Notes: a model not told the origin generated them from the sequence alone. Counted from the first letter of the stretch, positions 1 to 10,000 are shown. The stretch is DNA of 64,000 bases from Palleronia rufa (GCF_000743715.1 NZ_JQEY01000001.1:245406-309405); one strand, 5' to 3'. Made by a program: numbers and translations.

Positions 1-447
1 GACGGTCATGGCGTGGGGTTCCGAGCAGTCCTCGAACCCGTTGGCGGTGAAGGTCTTTTGGTCCGCGCGGATGGCCGATGGCGCCTGCGGCGTCGCTCCG
101 TCGGGCAACAGGGACACATGGCTGATGCGGCCCACATGCCAAAGCTGGAGATAGATCCGCCCGCCCTCGGCGTGGACGGCATCGGTGATCTCCTTCCACG
201 CCGCGACATGGGACGGATCGTGGATCCCGGGCGTGCCGACGTAGCCCTTCCCATAGGGCGTGACCTGGGTCGCCTCCGTCACGATCATGCCCGCGCTCGC
301 CCGCTGGGCGTAGTAGGTCTGTGCGACCTCCCACGGCGTGCCGTCGGGATGCGCCCGGTTTCGGGTCAGCGGCGCCATCAGCACCCGGTTGGGCAGCTCA
401 ACCGCCCCCATCGTCACCGGGGAAAACAAGATGTCGGTATCGGTCAT
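1..447 (-). CDS. Old yellow enzyme family alkene reductase (N-terminal part)
   Basis: Partial gene: the first 149 codons are present and the rest lies before base 1. The protein opens MTDTDILFSP and has the FMN-barrel signature of the NADH:flavin oxidoreductase/Old yellow enzyme family: MAPLTRNRA near residue 30, YYAQRASAGMIVTEAT near 48-63 and the LQLWHVGR segment near residue 100. Family members such as NemA reduce activated alkenes or nitro compounds with NAD(P)H in the cytosol. The substrate cannot be told from the sequence. The ATG at 447 fits the usual family N-terminus. It is divergent from the transglutaminase gene that starts 114 bases away. Confidence 0.85.
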   Translation of the reverse strand, partial: MTDTDILFSPVTMGAVELPNRVLMAPLTRNRAHPDGTPWEVAQTYYAQRASAGMIVTEATQVTPYGKGYVGTPGIHDPSHVAAWKEITDAVHAEGGRIYLQLWHVGRISHVSLLPDGATPQAPSAIRADQKTFTANGFEDCSEPHAMTV

Positions 448-560
448 GGATGACTCCTTTGGTCTGTCATGCGATGAACCAATGGTGCAGCTTCGCGTTC
501 CTCACCCATGACCTGCGGCCGCGCACAGCGTCCGTGCATCCCCAAACCGAAAGCGTCCCC

Positions 561-1337
561 ATGAAGCTCAACATCACGGCCGAGCTCGACTACGGCATGG
601 AACAGGAGACTGACATCCTGATGCAGATCGAGTGTGCCGCCCTGCCGGACCAGCGGATCCTGTCCGAGACGCTGGATACCGGGCGGACCGGCGCCGCATC
701 GCGCATCGCGGCCGAGGACGGCGTCGGCACCCGCGTCTGGTTGACCTGCCACGGTGGCTTGCGGGTCCGCTACACCACGGAAATAGAGATCGACCGCGCC
801 GCGCCCGACCTACGCACCCTTTCGGCGGAGCCTGTGCATCGACTGCCCCATGAGGCCGTGCGCTACCTCATGGCGTCCCGCTACTGCCAGTCCGACGAGT
901 TCCAGAGCTTCGTCAACGCCGATTTCGGCCATGTGGCGGGCGGTGCGGCGGTTCACGAAATGGCGGAATGGATCCGCACGCGTTTCGCCTATGTCTCCGG
1001 TTCCTCCGGTCCGACGACAACCGCCATCGGCACCTTTGTCGAGCGGCGTGGGATCTGCCGCGACTTCGCCCATGTGCTGATCGCCCTGGCCCGGGCCAAG
1101 GCGATCCCGGCCCGCATGGTCTCCTGCTACGGGCCCGACGTAACGCCACCGGATTTCCACGCCGTCGTGCAGGTCTGGCTGGACGGCGGCTGGCACCTGG
1201 TGGACCCCACGGGGATGAGCCGCCCTGACCGCGTGGCGATCATCGGGGTGGGCCGCGATGCCGCCGATATCGCCTTTCTGACCAGCTACGGTTGGGTCAA
1301 CCTGCAGCACCAGGCTGTCTACGTCCGCGAAACCTGA
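561..1337 (+). CDS. Transglutaminase-like cysteine protease family protein
   Basis: A 258-residue protein of the bacterial transglutaminase-like family. The N-terminal part (about 1-95) is the beta-rich domain that usually precedes the core. The catalytic triad is visible: Cys166 in ERRGICRDFAH, His200 in PPDFHAVVQVW and Asp215 in LVDPTGM. Proteins of this type are probably cysteine peptidases or amidases rather than cross-linkers; the substrate is unknown. The open frame extends to 321, but the ATG at 561 (MKLNITAELDYG) matches the family start. The longer N-terminus would overlap the divergent reductase gene. Confidence 0.85.
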   Translation: MKLNITAELDYGMEQETDILMQIECAALPDQRILSETLDTGRTGAASRIAAEDGVGTRVWLTCHGGLRVRYTTEIEIDRAAPDLRTLSAEPVHRLPHEAVRYLMASRYCQSDEFQSFVNADFGHVAGGAAVHEMAEWIRTRFAYVSGSSGPTTTAIGTFVERRGICRDFAHVLIALARAKAIPARMVSCYGPDVTPPDFHAVVQVWLDGGWHLVDPTGMSRPDRVAIIGVGRDAADIAFLTSYGWVNLQHQAVYVRET

Positions 1338-1461
1338 GGCCGGATCGAGCGTTTTCCCGGCGACGGGTTGCCTGCCCCGGCCTTTGCGAACCCGGCGGCG
1401 CCGGACGGGCGCGACCGTCCGCAGGGCGTCCATCGCCCCGCGCATGACCTATCTAACCTTG

Positions 1462-2238
1462 TCAGCGGCCCTGATAGTTCGCCATGCGTTTTTCCAGGAA
1501 CGCCAGCACGCCTTCCCGGAAGTCGCGGGTCCGACCCATGCGCCCCTGGATCTGCGCCTCCAGCGCCAGTTGCTCGGCCAGACCGTTCTGAAAGCTGGCG
1601 CGGAGGCTCTCCTTGACGCCGCGATAAGCCTCCGTCGGACCCTTGGCGAGTTGTGCCGCCCGGGCCTTCCAATGCGCGTCGAACTCCGCATCGGGCACGC
1701 ATTCCCAGATCATCCCCCAGTCGGCGGCCGTCCGGGCCGGGATCGGTTCCGCGAAGAGAGCGGCCCCCATGGCCTTGGCCAGCCCGATCTGGCGCGGCAG
1801 CCAATAGGTGCCGCCCGCATCCGGAATAAGCCCGATCCGCGTGAAGGCCTGAAGGAACACGCCCGTATCGGACGCGATGACCACGTCGGCGCCAAGGGCA
1901 AGGTTCGCGCCCGCACCCGCCGCAGCACCTCGCACCGCGGCAATGGTGGGCACGGGGCACTCTACCAGGGCCTGAAGCATCGGCTCGTATTCATCGCGCA
2001 GCACGCGCTCCAGATCCATGCTGGCCGCGTTGCCGCCATCGGCAAGGTCCTGACCCGAACAGAACGCGTCCCCCGCGCCGGTCAGCACCAGCACCCGTGC
2101 GCGGTGCCCCGCGTCCTTCACGGCATGGGTGATCTCTGCGCGCATCTGAGAATTGAGCGCGTTCTTGCGGTCAGGGCGGTTCAGGGTCAGCACCGCCACG
2201 TCCTGTGCGATGTCGAAGCGGATGACGTCGTAATCCAT
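1462..2238 (-). CDS. paaG: Enoyl-CoA hydratase/isomerase, PaaG-like
   Basis: A 258-residue crotonase-fold protein. It shows the NRPDRKNALN start, the FCSGQDLADG oxyanion loop near residues 60-70, AAGAGANLALGADVVIAS near 105-122 and the FTRIGLIPDAGGTYWLPR segment typical of PaaG. PaaG isomerises epoxy-phenylacetyl-CoA to the oxepin in aerobic phenylacetate breakdown. No other paa genes are nearby, so a general enoyl-CoA hydratase role is possible. The ATG at 2238 (MDYDVIRFD) matches the family start; the frame stays open 138 bases further upstream without support. Confidence 0.75.
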   Translation of the reverse strand: MDYDVIRFDIAQDVAVLTLNRPDRKNALNSQMRAEITHAVKDAGHRARVLVLTGAGDAFCSGQDLADGGNAASMDLERVLRDEYEPMLQALVECPVPTIAAVRGAAAGAGANLALGADVVIASDTGVFLQAFTRIGLIPDAGGTYWLPRQIGLAKAMGAALFAEPIPARTAADWGMIWECVPDAEFDAHWKARAAQLAKGPTEAYRGVKESLRASFQNGLAEQLALEAQIQGRMGRTRDFREGVLAFLEKRMANYQGR

Positions 2239-2561
2239 GGGGTCTGGCCTTTTGTCAGCTGCGTCCGGTCGGGGTCGGGTGCGACTGTGACAGAGGTGAT
2301 GCGCCGACGAAAGCCGCGACGCTCCGTCAGGAGCGGCTGGCAGCCCCGAACGCGCGCCCGCCATGAATAGCCGCACGTGGCGCGGCGGGGGCTATGCCGT
2401 ATCCGGCACCTGTTCTTTCGCACGCCGACAGGGCGCAGTAGACACTCAGCGCACTGGCACGCAATCCCCGGCCGCGCCGCTCCGCCGAACATAGGAAACA
2501 ATGCGGATCCCGCGGCCCGAGACGGTTGGCCCGCCGATCCGTCGCCGCCCCGGACGATGTG
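2239..2561. other. Intergenic stretch with no supported gene
   Basis: About 320 bases lie between the PaaG-like gene start and the end of the lysis operon. Several short open frames cross it, but none has a recognisable protein or a good ribosome site. It presumably holds the PaaG promoter (minus strand). I see no convincing hairpin with a T-run. Confidence 0.4.
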
Positions 2562-2984
2562 TCATATCGCGGCGGCCAGTGCCAGGGACACCGATGCCGC
2601 CAGCACGACCGGCACCGCCCATCCGATCCGCGGCCAGCCAAGATTGGCGCCGATCACCGAGAAATGCATCGCCGTGCCGGTCAGGTACAGTGCCAGCCCG
2701 GCAAACAGCGCCGGATGCTCGGTCATGGCCGCCGGATGGCCCAGGATCCGGAATAGCCACCACCAGCCCATCACGAAGGCGCCCCCTGCCCAGGACATGA
2801 CCATGCCCAGCGCGAGCGGCGTCGCCCGCCGGCGCCAGAGCCAGAAGAACGTCGCCGCGATCATCGCCGCCATCAGGACGAATGCGCCATAGGCGATCTG
2901 ATAGACCGCCCAGAACCCCCAGATCGCATTTCCCGCCAGAAACGCGGCGAAGAGCGCGCCGCCGCCAAGGATTGCCAGTCTCAT
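2562..2984 (-). CDS. Four-helix membrane protein, last gene of the lysis operon
   Basis: A 140-residue, very hydrophobic protein that I do not recognise. Hydrophobic stretches near residues 3-25, 28-48, 55-78 and 95-138 suggest four or more membrane helices. The ATG at 2984 overlaps the stop of the upstream 39-codon gene by four bases (ATGA), and AAGGGAG lies about 10 bases before it. The overlap chain with the holin and endolysin genes implies translation as part of that operon. It may be an accessory lysis or membrane-destabilising factor, or an unrelated passenger. Confidence 0.65.
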   Translation of the reverse strand: MRLAILGGGALFAAFLAGNAIWGFWAVYQIAYGAFVLMAAMIAATFFWLWRRRATPLALGMVMSWAGGAFVMGWWWLFRILGHPAAMTEHPALFAGLALYLTGTAMHFSVIGANLGWPRIGWAVPVVLAASVSLALAAAI

Positions 2985-3100
2985 CGGATAAACATCTCCC
3001 TTACGGCGCGGTCCAGCGCCTCTGCCGCCGCGCGGTTGGCGGCCAGTTCCGTCTGAAGCCTGCGGCCCGTCAGGCGATCCCTCAGCCATCGCAAAATCAT
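2981..3100 (-). CDS. 39-residue basic small protein between lysis genes
   Basis: A very short gene supported mainly by its position. It starts with an ATG at 3100 that overlaps the previous stop by four bases and ends in a TGA that overlaps the next ATG by four bases. The product (MILRWLRDRLTGRR at the start, ending REMFIR) is basic, probably an amphipathic helix followed by a hydrophilic tail. No family is recognised. The double four-base overlap is hard to explain unless it is translated with its neighbours. Confidence 0.55.
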   Translation of the reverse strand: MILRWLRDRLTGRRLQTELAANRAAAEALDRAVREMFIR

Positions 3101-3288
3101 TGCATGTACCCCCGGGTGTTCACCCGCGTCCTCAGCAGGGTCGCCATCTCGATCAGCACCGCGGTGTTCTTGCTCAGCGCCTCGCGGGTCGCGGCGTCCT
3201 TCTGGGCATCTCGCCAGAGCAGGTAAAAAACCAGGAGAACCCAGGGCCCGTCCTCGGATACCAGCTTCAGAACCAGATCACTGGCCAT
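3097..3288 (-). CDS. 63-residue single-helix membrane protein, possible second holin
   Basis: The product begins MASDLVLKLVSEDGPWVLLVF and has one membrane helix at about residues 15-27, followed by a charged helical tail with DAQKDAATREALSK. This hydrophobic-then-charged shape resembles small phage holin-like proteins of the BhlA type, but no signature motif proves it. The start overlaps the 3' end of the holin gene by 11 bases and its stop overlaps the next start by four. Role in lysis is inferred from context. Confidence 0.6.
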   Translation of the reverse strand: MASDLVLKLVSEDGPWVLLVFYLLWRDAQKDAATREALSKNTAVLIEMATLLRTRVNTRGYMQ

Positions 3289-3847
3289 CTGCGCCCTGCC
3301 TCCACGCGTCCAGCGCGGGATTGTCGCCGCCCCCCCTGCCGGGTTCGGCATCGGATGCGGGCACCGCAAAACCGCGCCCGGGTCCGCTTGGAGCAGATGC
3401 GTCGCGTGCCGATTTGCGGCGGGCGGCCATGACGGCGCTCTCGGCCAGTTCGCGGCGGAATTCCTGGCCTTTCGATTGGTGTCGCGCGCCGAAATAGAAC
3501 GACACGATCGCGCCCAGAAGCCACCATAGCGGTTCGGGAACGAGCGCCATGCCTTCCATCCGCGCGCCGAACCAGACCGGATCGACCATGGCGGCGACGA
3601 ACAGCCCCAGCGTGCCCAGCGCCATCGCCGGCCGCGGCACCCGGTTCATCCCGTCCATGAACCGGTCGAACGCACCACGATCGCGGTTCTGAAACTCCGC
3701 CGCAAATTCAGACAGGGCATTCTCGCGCAGGGACGCATCGCGGACCGCCGCGTTCTCGGCGTTCTCTCGGAACGCCCCGACCGTATCGACCACGACATTC
3801 GCACCGCTGCCGAACACGGTCCCGACCACGCGGTCGATCAGACCCAT
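3278..3847 (-). CDS. Holin family protein (3-TM type), GTA-lysis-like
   Basis: A 189-residue protein. The N-terminal half is charged and helical (RENAENAAVRDASLREN); the middle has the RVPRPAMALGTLGLFVAAM and EPLWWLLGAIVSFYFGARH segments typical of the 3-TM holin family found beside N-acetylmuramidases in Rhodobacteraceae. The tail is disordered and Gly/Pro-rich. Holins make the inner-membrane lesion that lets the endolysin reach peptidoglycan. In Rhodobacter capsulatus a similar endolysin/holin pair, separate from the capsid cluster, releases the gene transfer agent. It overlaps the endolysin gene by 10 bases, so the two are probably translationally coupled. Confidence 0.8.
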   Translation of the reverse strand: MGLIDRVVGTVFGSGANVVVDTVGAFRENAENAAVRDASLRENALSEFAAEFQNRDRGAFDRFMDGMNRVPRPAMALGTLGLFVAAMVDPVWFGARMEGMALVPEPLWWLLGAIVSFYFGARHQSKGQEFRRELAESAVMAARRKSARDASAPSGPGRGFAVPASDAEPGRGGGDNPALDAWRQGADGQ

Positions 3848-4449
3848 TTCGAGACCCTCCGTGCATGCTCCGCCGGGCTCAGGTGGTAACCCTTTGAGAT
3901 GAACGTCTCGGCGCGGGTGATCCAGCCGCCCTTGCCGCCGTCCCGGCGACGCGCGTACTTGCGCAGAGACGGATTCGTGTCGCCCAGCCCGTAGTAGTAG
4001 TTGCGCCGGGCGATCCCGTAGGCGTCCGCCAGATGCCGCGGCGCCGCCGCCCAGGCGGCCTGAGCGGCGGCGGCGGTGATCGGCCCGATCACCCCGTCGA
4101 CCGACAGTCGCTGACCCATGTCGTTCAGAAGCCGCTGCAGGATCTTGACCGCGTTCCGCCCGGCATTGACATACATGTCGAAGACAGAGGCCTGGATGAC
4201 CTCCGGAAGCCGGGAAATTCCCGGCGCCTCGAAGTAGTGGCGCAGGATGATCCGGGTCGCCGTCGCGCGGTCGAGCTTGCGCACATCGGCGATGTCGATG
4301 TCGCCATCGCCGTCCATGTCGATGCCCAATCGGCGCATGGTCCCGATGGTGATGCCGAAATTCGTGGCCCCGCCCGGATCGTCGGGGTCGTTGACGAACC
4401 CGCCTTCCCTGTCGATGATCTCTTCGGCGATCTTGCGGACGTCTGTCAT
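3838..4449 (-). CDS. Holin-associated N-acetylmuramidase (glycosyl hydrolase family 108 endolysin)
   Basis: A 203-residue endolysin. Residues 12-30 carry the family-108 signature IIDREGGFVNDPDDPGG, with catalytic Glu15. It is followed by ATNFGIT and a peptidoglycan-binding C-terminal part (ASVFDMYVNAG, DGVIGPIT, KYARRRDG near 165). An acidic insertion, DMDGDGDIDIADV at about 44-56, looks like a calcium-loop (dockerin/EF-hand) motif. It cleaves the glycan backbone of murein. No export signal is visible, as expected for a holin-dependent lysin. It starts 53 bases after ccmE on the same strand and begins a five-gene overlapping set. Confidence 0.85.
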   Translation of the reverse strand: MTDVRKIAEEIIDREGGFVNDPDDPGGATNFGITIGTMRRLGIDMDGDGDIDIADVRKLDRATATRIILRHYFEAPGISRLPEVIQASVFDMYVNAGRNAVKILQRLLNDMGQRLSVDGVIGPITAAAAQAAWAAAPRHLADAYGIARRNYYYGLGDTNPSLRKYARRRDGGKGGWITRAETFISKGYHLSPAEHARRVSKWV

Positions 4450-4502
4450 CGGGCCGGTCCTTTCGGGCGCAGGAAAACTGCCCGAAATCTCCGGCCGAGA
4501 CG

Positions 4503-4961
4503 TTAATTCATCGACACCTCGGCGTCCGGTGTCACATAGACGCCCTGTTCCTTGAGGATGTCGATAACCTCTTTCGGCATGTAGGATTCGTCGTGCTTGG
4601 CCAGGATCTCCGAAGCCATGAACTGTCCGTCGACGAGGCGCCCGGTGCCCACCATGCCCTGCCCTTCCGCGAACAGATCCGGCAGCGCGCCCGCGTAGGC
4701 CACCGGCACGCTGGCCGCGCCATCGGTCACGCGAAAGGTGATCGTCTCGCCCTGACCACGGGCAAGGCTCCCCTCCTCGACGAGTCCGCCGATACGGAAC
4801 ACCTCGGACGGCGCCGGGGGCGTGTCGGCGATCTGGCTGGGAGAGCGGAAGAAGTTGATCCCGTCGCGCATCGCGTACCCGATCAGCGCCGTCGATGCGA
4901 TCAGAGCGACCGCGGCCACGGCGATGACCTGTATGCGCCGCTTCTTCTTCAAACCCTTCAT
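4503..4961 (-). CDS. ccmE: Cytochrome c maturation haem chaperone CcmE
   Basis: A 152-residue protein with a basic N-terminus, one membrane helix (about 11-30), then a periplasmic beta-barrel. The haem-attachment motif is LAKHDESYMP, with His123 that binds haem covalently and Tyr127. CcmE carries haem from CcmCD to the CcmFH ligase. No other ccm genes are adjacent. Its start is 16 bases from the end of argC, so the two are probably cotranscribed, an arrangement that also places the lysis operon downstream. Confidence 0.93.
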   Translation of the reverse strand: MKGLKKKRRIQVIAVAAVALIASTALIGYAMRDGINFFRSPSQIADTPPAPSEVFRIGGLVEEGSLARGQGETITFRVTDGAASVPVAYAGALPDLFAEGQGMVGTGRLVDGQFMASEILAKHDESYMPKEVIDILKEQGVYVTPDAEVSMN

Positions 4962-4977
4962 GCTCGACCCCTGGCTG

Positions 4978-6006
4978 TCACGGGAAAACGGGCGCCAGCA
5001 TCAGCCCCGCCGTCTCCTGCACGTTTAGCATCAGGTTGGCGTTCTGAACAGCCTGCCCGGATGACCCTTTCGTCAGATTGTCAAGCGCGGCCACCACGAT
5101 GGCCCGCCCCTCACGCCGGTCCTGCACCACGCCCAGATGGCAGAAGTTCGATCCCCTGACATGCCGCGTGGACGGGGTTTCGCCCAGGGGCAGCACCTGG
5201 AGGAACGGCTCATCGGCATATGTGTCCGACAGTGCCGCGTGGATCGCCATCGCGTCGCCGCGCAGATAGACGGTCGCCAGGATGCCGCGGTTCGCCGGCA
5301 CCAGATGCGGGGTGAACTGAACCCTGACGGGCCGCCCGGCAAGTTTGCTGAACTCCTGGTCGAACTCGCCCAGGTGACGGTGGATCCCACCGACCGCATA
5401 GGCCTGATAGCCTTCGGACAGTTCGGCATGGAGCAGGTTCTCCTTCAGCGACCGCCCGGCTCCGGAAACACCGCATTTGAGATCCATGATGATCTCATCC
5501 AGATCGATCACACCGGCGGAAATCAGCGGCCGCAGCGCAAACTGCCCGGCCGCCGCGTTGCATCCCGTGCCCGCCACAAGCCGCGCGGCGGCGATCTCGT
5601 TGCGATAGAACTCGGTCAGCCCGTAGACAGCGTCCTTTTGCAGATCGGTCGCGGCATGGGGCGCGCCGTACCAGGCTTCGTAGTCCGCCGCGTCGCGCAG
5701 ACGGAAATCCGCCGACAGGTCGACAACCTTCAGATCACGCGGCAGATCGCGGATCACGGTCTGCGACGTCGCATGGGGCAGCGCACAAAACACCAGATCC
5801 ACACGCGCAAAGTCGATGTCCTCGATCTTCGCCAGATCCGGCAGGTCCAAATGGCGCAGATGCGGGAATACGGCCCCCATCGCCTGCCCGGCCTTGCGCT
5901 CACCCGAAAGGGCCGCGATCCGGAACGACGGATGCGTGGCGATGATGCGGACAAGCTCCGCACCGGTGTAACCTGAGGCGCCAAGGATCGCGATTGTCTG
6001 GGTCAT
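4978..6006 (-). CDS. argC: N-acetyl-gamma-glutamyl-phosphate reductase
   Basis: A 342-residue enzyme of arginine synthesis that reduces N-acetylglutamyl phosphate with NADPH. The N-terminal Rossmann motif is [15 protein letters not shown] and the active-site cysteine lies in [16 protein letters not shown] (about residue 150). ALPHATSQ and [16 protein letters not shown] are also family segments. I chose the ATG at 6006 because GGAG sits eight bases upstream. An in-frame GTG at 6015 has no spaced ribosome site. Confidence 0.93.
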   Translation of the reverse strand: MTQTIAILGASGYTGAELVRIIATHPSFRIAALSGERKAGQAMGAVFPHLRHLDLPDLAKIEDIDFARVDLVFCALPHATSQTVIRDLPRDLKVVDLSADFRLRDAADYEAWYGAPHAATDLQKDAVYGLTEFYRNEIAAARLVAGTGCNAAAGQFALRPLISAGVIDLDEIIMDLKCGVSGAGRSLKENLLHAELSEGYQAYAVGGIHRHLGEFDQEFSKLAGRPVRVQFTPHLVPANRGILATVYLRGDAMAIHAALSDTYADEPFLQVLPLGETPSTRHVRGSNFCHLGVVQDRREGRAIVVAALDNLTKGSSGQAVQNANLMLNVQETAGLMLAPVFP

Positions 6007-6036
6007 GGGGGCCACTCCGGGCAGGGGTCTGGCCGT

Positions 6037-6849
6037 TCAGGCCCTTTCGAACGTGATCTGGCGGCGCAGGAACCGGGTCGCGTGATCAGAGACCCGTCGC
6101 GGATCGCCCGTGGTCAGGAACCGCGCCGCAGTGCCGGAACCGCGCATGGCAGGGCGCCGCTGCAGATAGTCCTCAAGCGATGCCGCCACCAGGCTCGCCT
6201 GGGAATACACTTCCACGTCGGGGCCAAGCGCGTCCTGAAACGTCTGTTCCATCATCGGATAGTGCGTACAGCCCAGGATCGCGGCCTGCGGATGCGGCAT
6301 CTTGCGCTTCAGCGCATCCACGTGCGAGCGCACCAGCGCCTCTGCCAGGATCTGGTCGCCGTCCTCGATCGCGTCCACGACGCCGCCGCAGGCCTGTGCC
6401 TCCACATCCACGCCGATGGCGCGAAACGCCAGTTCGCGCTGGAACGCCCGGCTCGATACCGTGGCGGGCGTGGCGAACAGCGCCACGTTGCGCACCCGGA
6501 CCTCCCGGGGGGGAGAGTTGTCGCCCCATTGCCGCTCTGTCAGCGCCTCGATCAGCGGCACGAAAACGCCGAGCACCCTCTTGTCTTTGGGCAACCAGGT
6601 TTCCTGCATCCGGCGCAGAGCGGCGGCAGAGGCCGTGTTGCAGGCCAGGATGACCAGATCGCAACCCTCGGCCCAGAGCCGCTCCACGGATGCGCAGGTC
6701 AGCGCAAAGATGTCGTCGGCGTCGCGCACGCCATAGGGCGCATGGGCGGAGTCGCCCAGATACACGAAGGGCACGTCCGGCAGGCGTTTTTCCAGCGCGC
6801 TCAGCACGGTCAACCCGCCAAGGCCGCTGTCGAAAATCCCTACGGCCAT
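6037..6849 (-). CDS. murI: Glutamate racemase
   Basis: A 270-residue cytosolic racemase that makes D-glutamate for peptidoglycan. The substrate motif GIFDSGLGG is at residues 4-12, and the two catalytic cysteines are Cys70 ([11 protein letters not shown]) and Cys194 (LGCTHYP). The ATG at 6849 gives the normal family N-terminus. It ends 30 bases from the argC start on the same strand. The longer open frame upstream (to 6963) has no family match. Confidence 0.93.
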   Translation of the reverse strand: MAVGIFDSGLGGLTVLSALEKRLPDVPFVYLGDSAHAPYGVRDADDIFALTCASVERLWAEGCDLVILACNTASAAALRRMQETWLPKDKRVLGVFVPLIEALTERQWGDNSPPREVRVRNVALFATPATVSSRAFQRELAFRAIGVDVEAQACGGVVDAIEDGDQILAEALVRSHVDALKRKMPHPQAAILGCTHYPMMEQTFQDALGPDVEVYSQASLVAASLEDYLQRRPAMRGSGTAARFLTTGDPRRVSDHATRFLRRQITFERA

Positions 6850-7008
6850 GGCGCGCTCCGCATTCCGTGTCGACCTCCGAGCCGCGGGCAGGATCGCGCA
6901 AGGGCTCTGGCGACAGTCGATAGGTGGCGCACCAAAGAAAGTCCATCGGCGCGGGGCCGCCACCCGCGCGGGCCCGCGGTTTCTTTACGGGGAGCCAACG
7001 CCGTGGCC

Positions 7009-10000
7009 CTATTCGGCGGCCTGCGCATGGGGCAGATCGCCGGACCGGATTTGCATCAGGATTTCCTCTCGTCTTGCAGCGACGCGGGCGGCATTCGCCT
7101 GTTTGACGGGACCGAAGCCGCGAATGTCCAACGGCAGGCGCGCCAGGGCCTCGACCGCCGCGGGCATGTCGGACGCGTGCGGAAGCGCCTCTTTCATGTC
7201 GTCCTCGTACTGGCGGATCAGCTTGCGCTCCATCCGGCGTTCTGCCGAATACCCGAACGGATCGAACGGCGTTCCGCGAAGGACTTTCCCGCGGGCAAGC
7301 AGGGGATAGATCCGTTCGACCCACGGTCCGAACGCGCGTTTCCTCGGACGGCCGTCGACCTCGCCGCCGAGGATCGGCGGCGCAAGGTGGTAGGTCAGCT
7401 GATGGGTGCCGCCGAACGCCTCCGCCACCTTTCCCCGGGTCTGGGCCAAAAGCCGACCGACTTCGTATTCGTCCTTGTAGGCCAGGAGTTTGTGATAGCC
7501 TTCGGCCACCGCCAGGCGCACGCTCTCGTCCTCGATCCCGTCCAGAAAGCGACGGTATCTCCGGGCCAGTCGCTTGCCTTGATAGGCGATCAGGTGGCGC
7601 TCTCGGAATGCGATCTTTTCGGCGGCGGATCTGGGCTTGTCCACCACATCGGGCCGGGCGACCCGGGCCGCCTCTGTCGGGTTCAGCACCGCCCAGCGAC
7701 CGATCTCGAAGGCGCGCAGGTTGCGCTCTACCGCCGCGCCGTTGAGTTCGATGGCGCGGGCCATCGCCTCGCGCGTCACCGGCAGCAATCCCGCCTGCCA
7801 CGCCCCGCCGAACACGATCATGTTGGAAAATATCGTGTCTCCCATGGCCGCCCGCGCCAGCTCGGTCGCGTCGAAGAGCGTCAGCCGGTCCTTGACCCGC
7901 CGCTCCAGCGCCAGGGTCAGATCCTGCGTGGGAATGCGGAACTCCGTGTCGCGCGTGAAGTCGCCGGTGACGATCTCATGGCTGTTGACCACCGCGCCGG
8001 TGCGGCCCCCGGCCATCAGTCCCAAGGTCTTGGCCCCGGCGCTGACAACCAGATCGCCGCCGACGATGGCATCGGCCTCTCCGGACGCCACGCGGATGGC
8101 AGAGATGTCGCCGGGCGCGGCTCCGATCCGGCAATGCACGTGGACCGCCCCGCCCTTCTGCGCCAGACCGGCCATCTCCATCATGCCGGCCCCGCGCCCA
8201 TCCAGATGCGCGGCCATCGCCAGCACAGCGCCGATGGTCACGACCCCCGTGCCGCCGACCCCGGTGATGACCACGTTCCAAGTGCCGTCGATCCGCGGCA
8301 ACTCCGGATCCGGCAGATCGCCCACCTCCAGCCGTGTCGTCGCCTCCTTGCGGATCTCGGCGCCCTCGACGGTCACGAAGGACGGGCAGAACCCCTTGAG
8401 GCAGGAATAGTCCTTGTTGCACTGGCTCTGGTCGATGGCGCGCTTGCGGCCCAGTTCCGTTTCGACCGGGACGATGGCGACGCAGTTCGATTGCACCCCG
8501 CAATCGCCGCAGCCCTCGCAGACGTCGGTGTTGATGAAGATCCGCCTGTCGGGGTCCGGAAACTGCCCGCGCTTGCGACGGCGCCGTTTTTCCGCCGCAC
8601 AGGTCTGCACGTAGATGATGGCCGAGACGCCGGCGACCTTCGTCATCCGTTCCATGACGTCCGGCAGCGCGTCGCGCTCGTGCCAGCCGACGCCCTTGGG
8701 AAAGCCGTCGCGGAGCGGTTCCTCCTTGGGGTCGTAGACGACCTCTATGGCCTTCACACCCATGGCGCGCAGCTCATGGGCAATGCGGTCGGGGCCAAGC
8801 CCGCCTTCGTTTGCCTGCCCGCCTGTCATCGCCACGGCATCGTTATAGAGGATCTTGTAGGTCATCGTGGCACCCGCCGCGATCGCCGCGCGGATCGCCA
8901 GCAGGCCCGAATGGTTGTAGGTCCCGTCGCCGATGTTCTGGAACACGTGTCCGGTGGTGGAAAAGCGTCCCTCTCCGATCCAGTTCGCCCCCTCCGCCCC
9001 CATGTGGGTGTAGTTCGACGTCTCGCGGTCCATCCACATCGCCATGATGTGACAGCCGATCCCGGCATAGGCGCGCGATCCCTCCGGCAGCTTCGTCGAG
9101 GTATTGTGCGGGCACCCGGCGCAGAAATAGGGCGTGCGCACCGCGATCTCTTCGGCATTGTCGGCGCGGCGGCTGTCGGCGAGCCGCCGCAGACGGCACT
9201 TCAGATCCTCGTTCCCGCGGCCCTCCTCGATCAGGATCTCGCCCAGCCGTTCGGCGATCAGCACCGGGTCCAGCGCCATGCGGGTCGGGAACAGCTCCTC
9301 GCGGTGGAGCCGCCCGGCCCCGCCCTTGTACCAGCCATAGACCCGCCGCCCCTGCCGGTCGTCGAAGATCGCCTCCTTGATCTGCACCTCGATCAGCTTG
9401 CGCTTTTCCTCGACCACCACGATCAGTTCCAGATCGTCCGCCCAGTCGTGAAACCCCGACATGTCCAGCGGAAAGGTCTGGCCGATCTTGTAGGTGGTGA
9501 TTCCCAGATCCACCGCCCGGTCCGCGTCGATCCCCAGAAGCGACAGGGCATGGACCAGATCGAGCCAGTTCTTGCCCGCCGCCACGAAGCCGATCTTGGC
9601 CCCCGGCTTGCCCCACACGCGCCGGTCCATGCCGTTGGCGCGGGAAAACGCCTCGGCCGCGAAGCGCTTGTGGTCGATCATCCGCGCCTCCTGGGCGACC
9701 CAGTGATCGCCCAGCCGGATGTTCAGCCCGTCCTCGGGCATCGGGAACTCCGGCGTGACGAAAGACATGCGGTCGGGCCGCCCGTCCACCACGGACGTGA
9801 CCTCCACCGTGTCCTTCATCAGCTTCAGCCCTGCCCAGACACCGGCAAAGCGCGACATGGCGAACCCGTATAGTCCGTAATCCAGGATCTCCTGCACGCC
9901 CGCGGGACTGAGCACCGGCATGTAGGCGTCCACCATGGCCCAGTCGGACTGGTGGCAGACGGTCGAGCTTTCGCCAGTGTGGTCGTCCCCCATGGCCATG

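Noticed and set aside
1384-2370. Plus-strand open frame of 328 codons opposite the PaaG-like gene.
   Set aside because: Shadow of the crotonase-family gene on the minus strand.
4300-4340. Acidic DMDGDGDIDIADV insertion in the endolysin as a sign of a dockerin/cellulosome protein.
   Set aside because: A single short loop in a phage-type lysin; no second dockerin repeat and no cohesin context.
6082-9873. Very long plus-strand open frame opposite murI and the indolepyruvate oxidoreductase gene.
   Set aside because: It is the antisense of well-supported genes; its Arg/His/Gln-rich composition is the usual shadow of high-GC codon bias.
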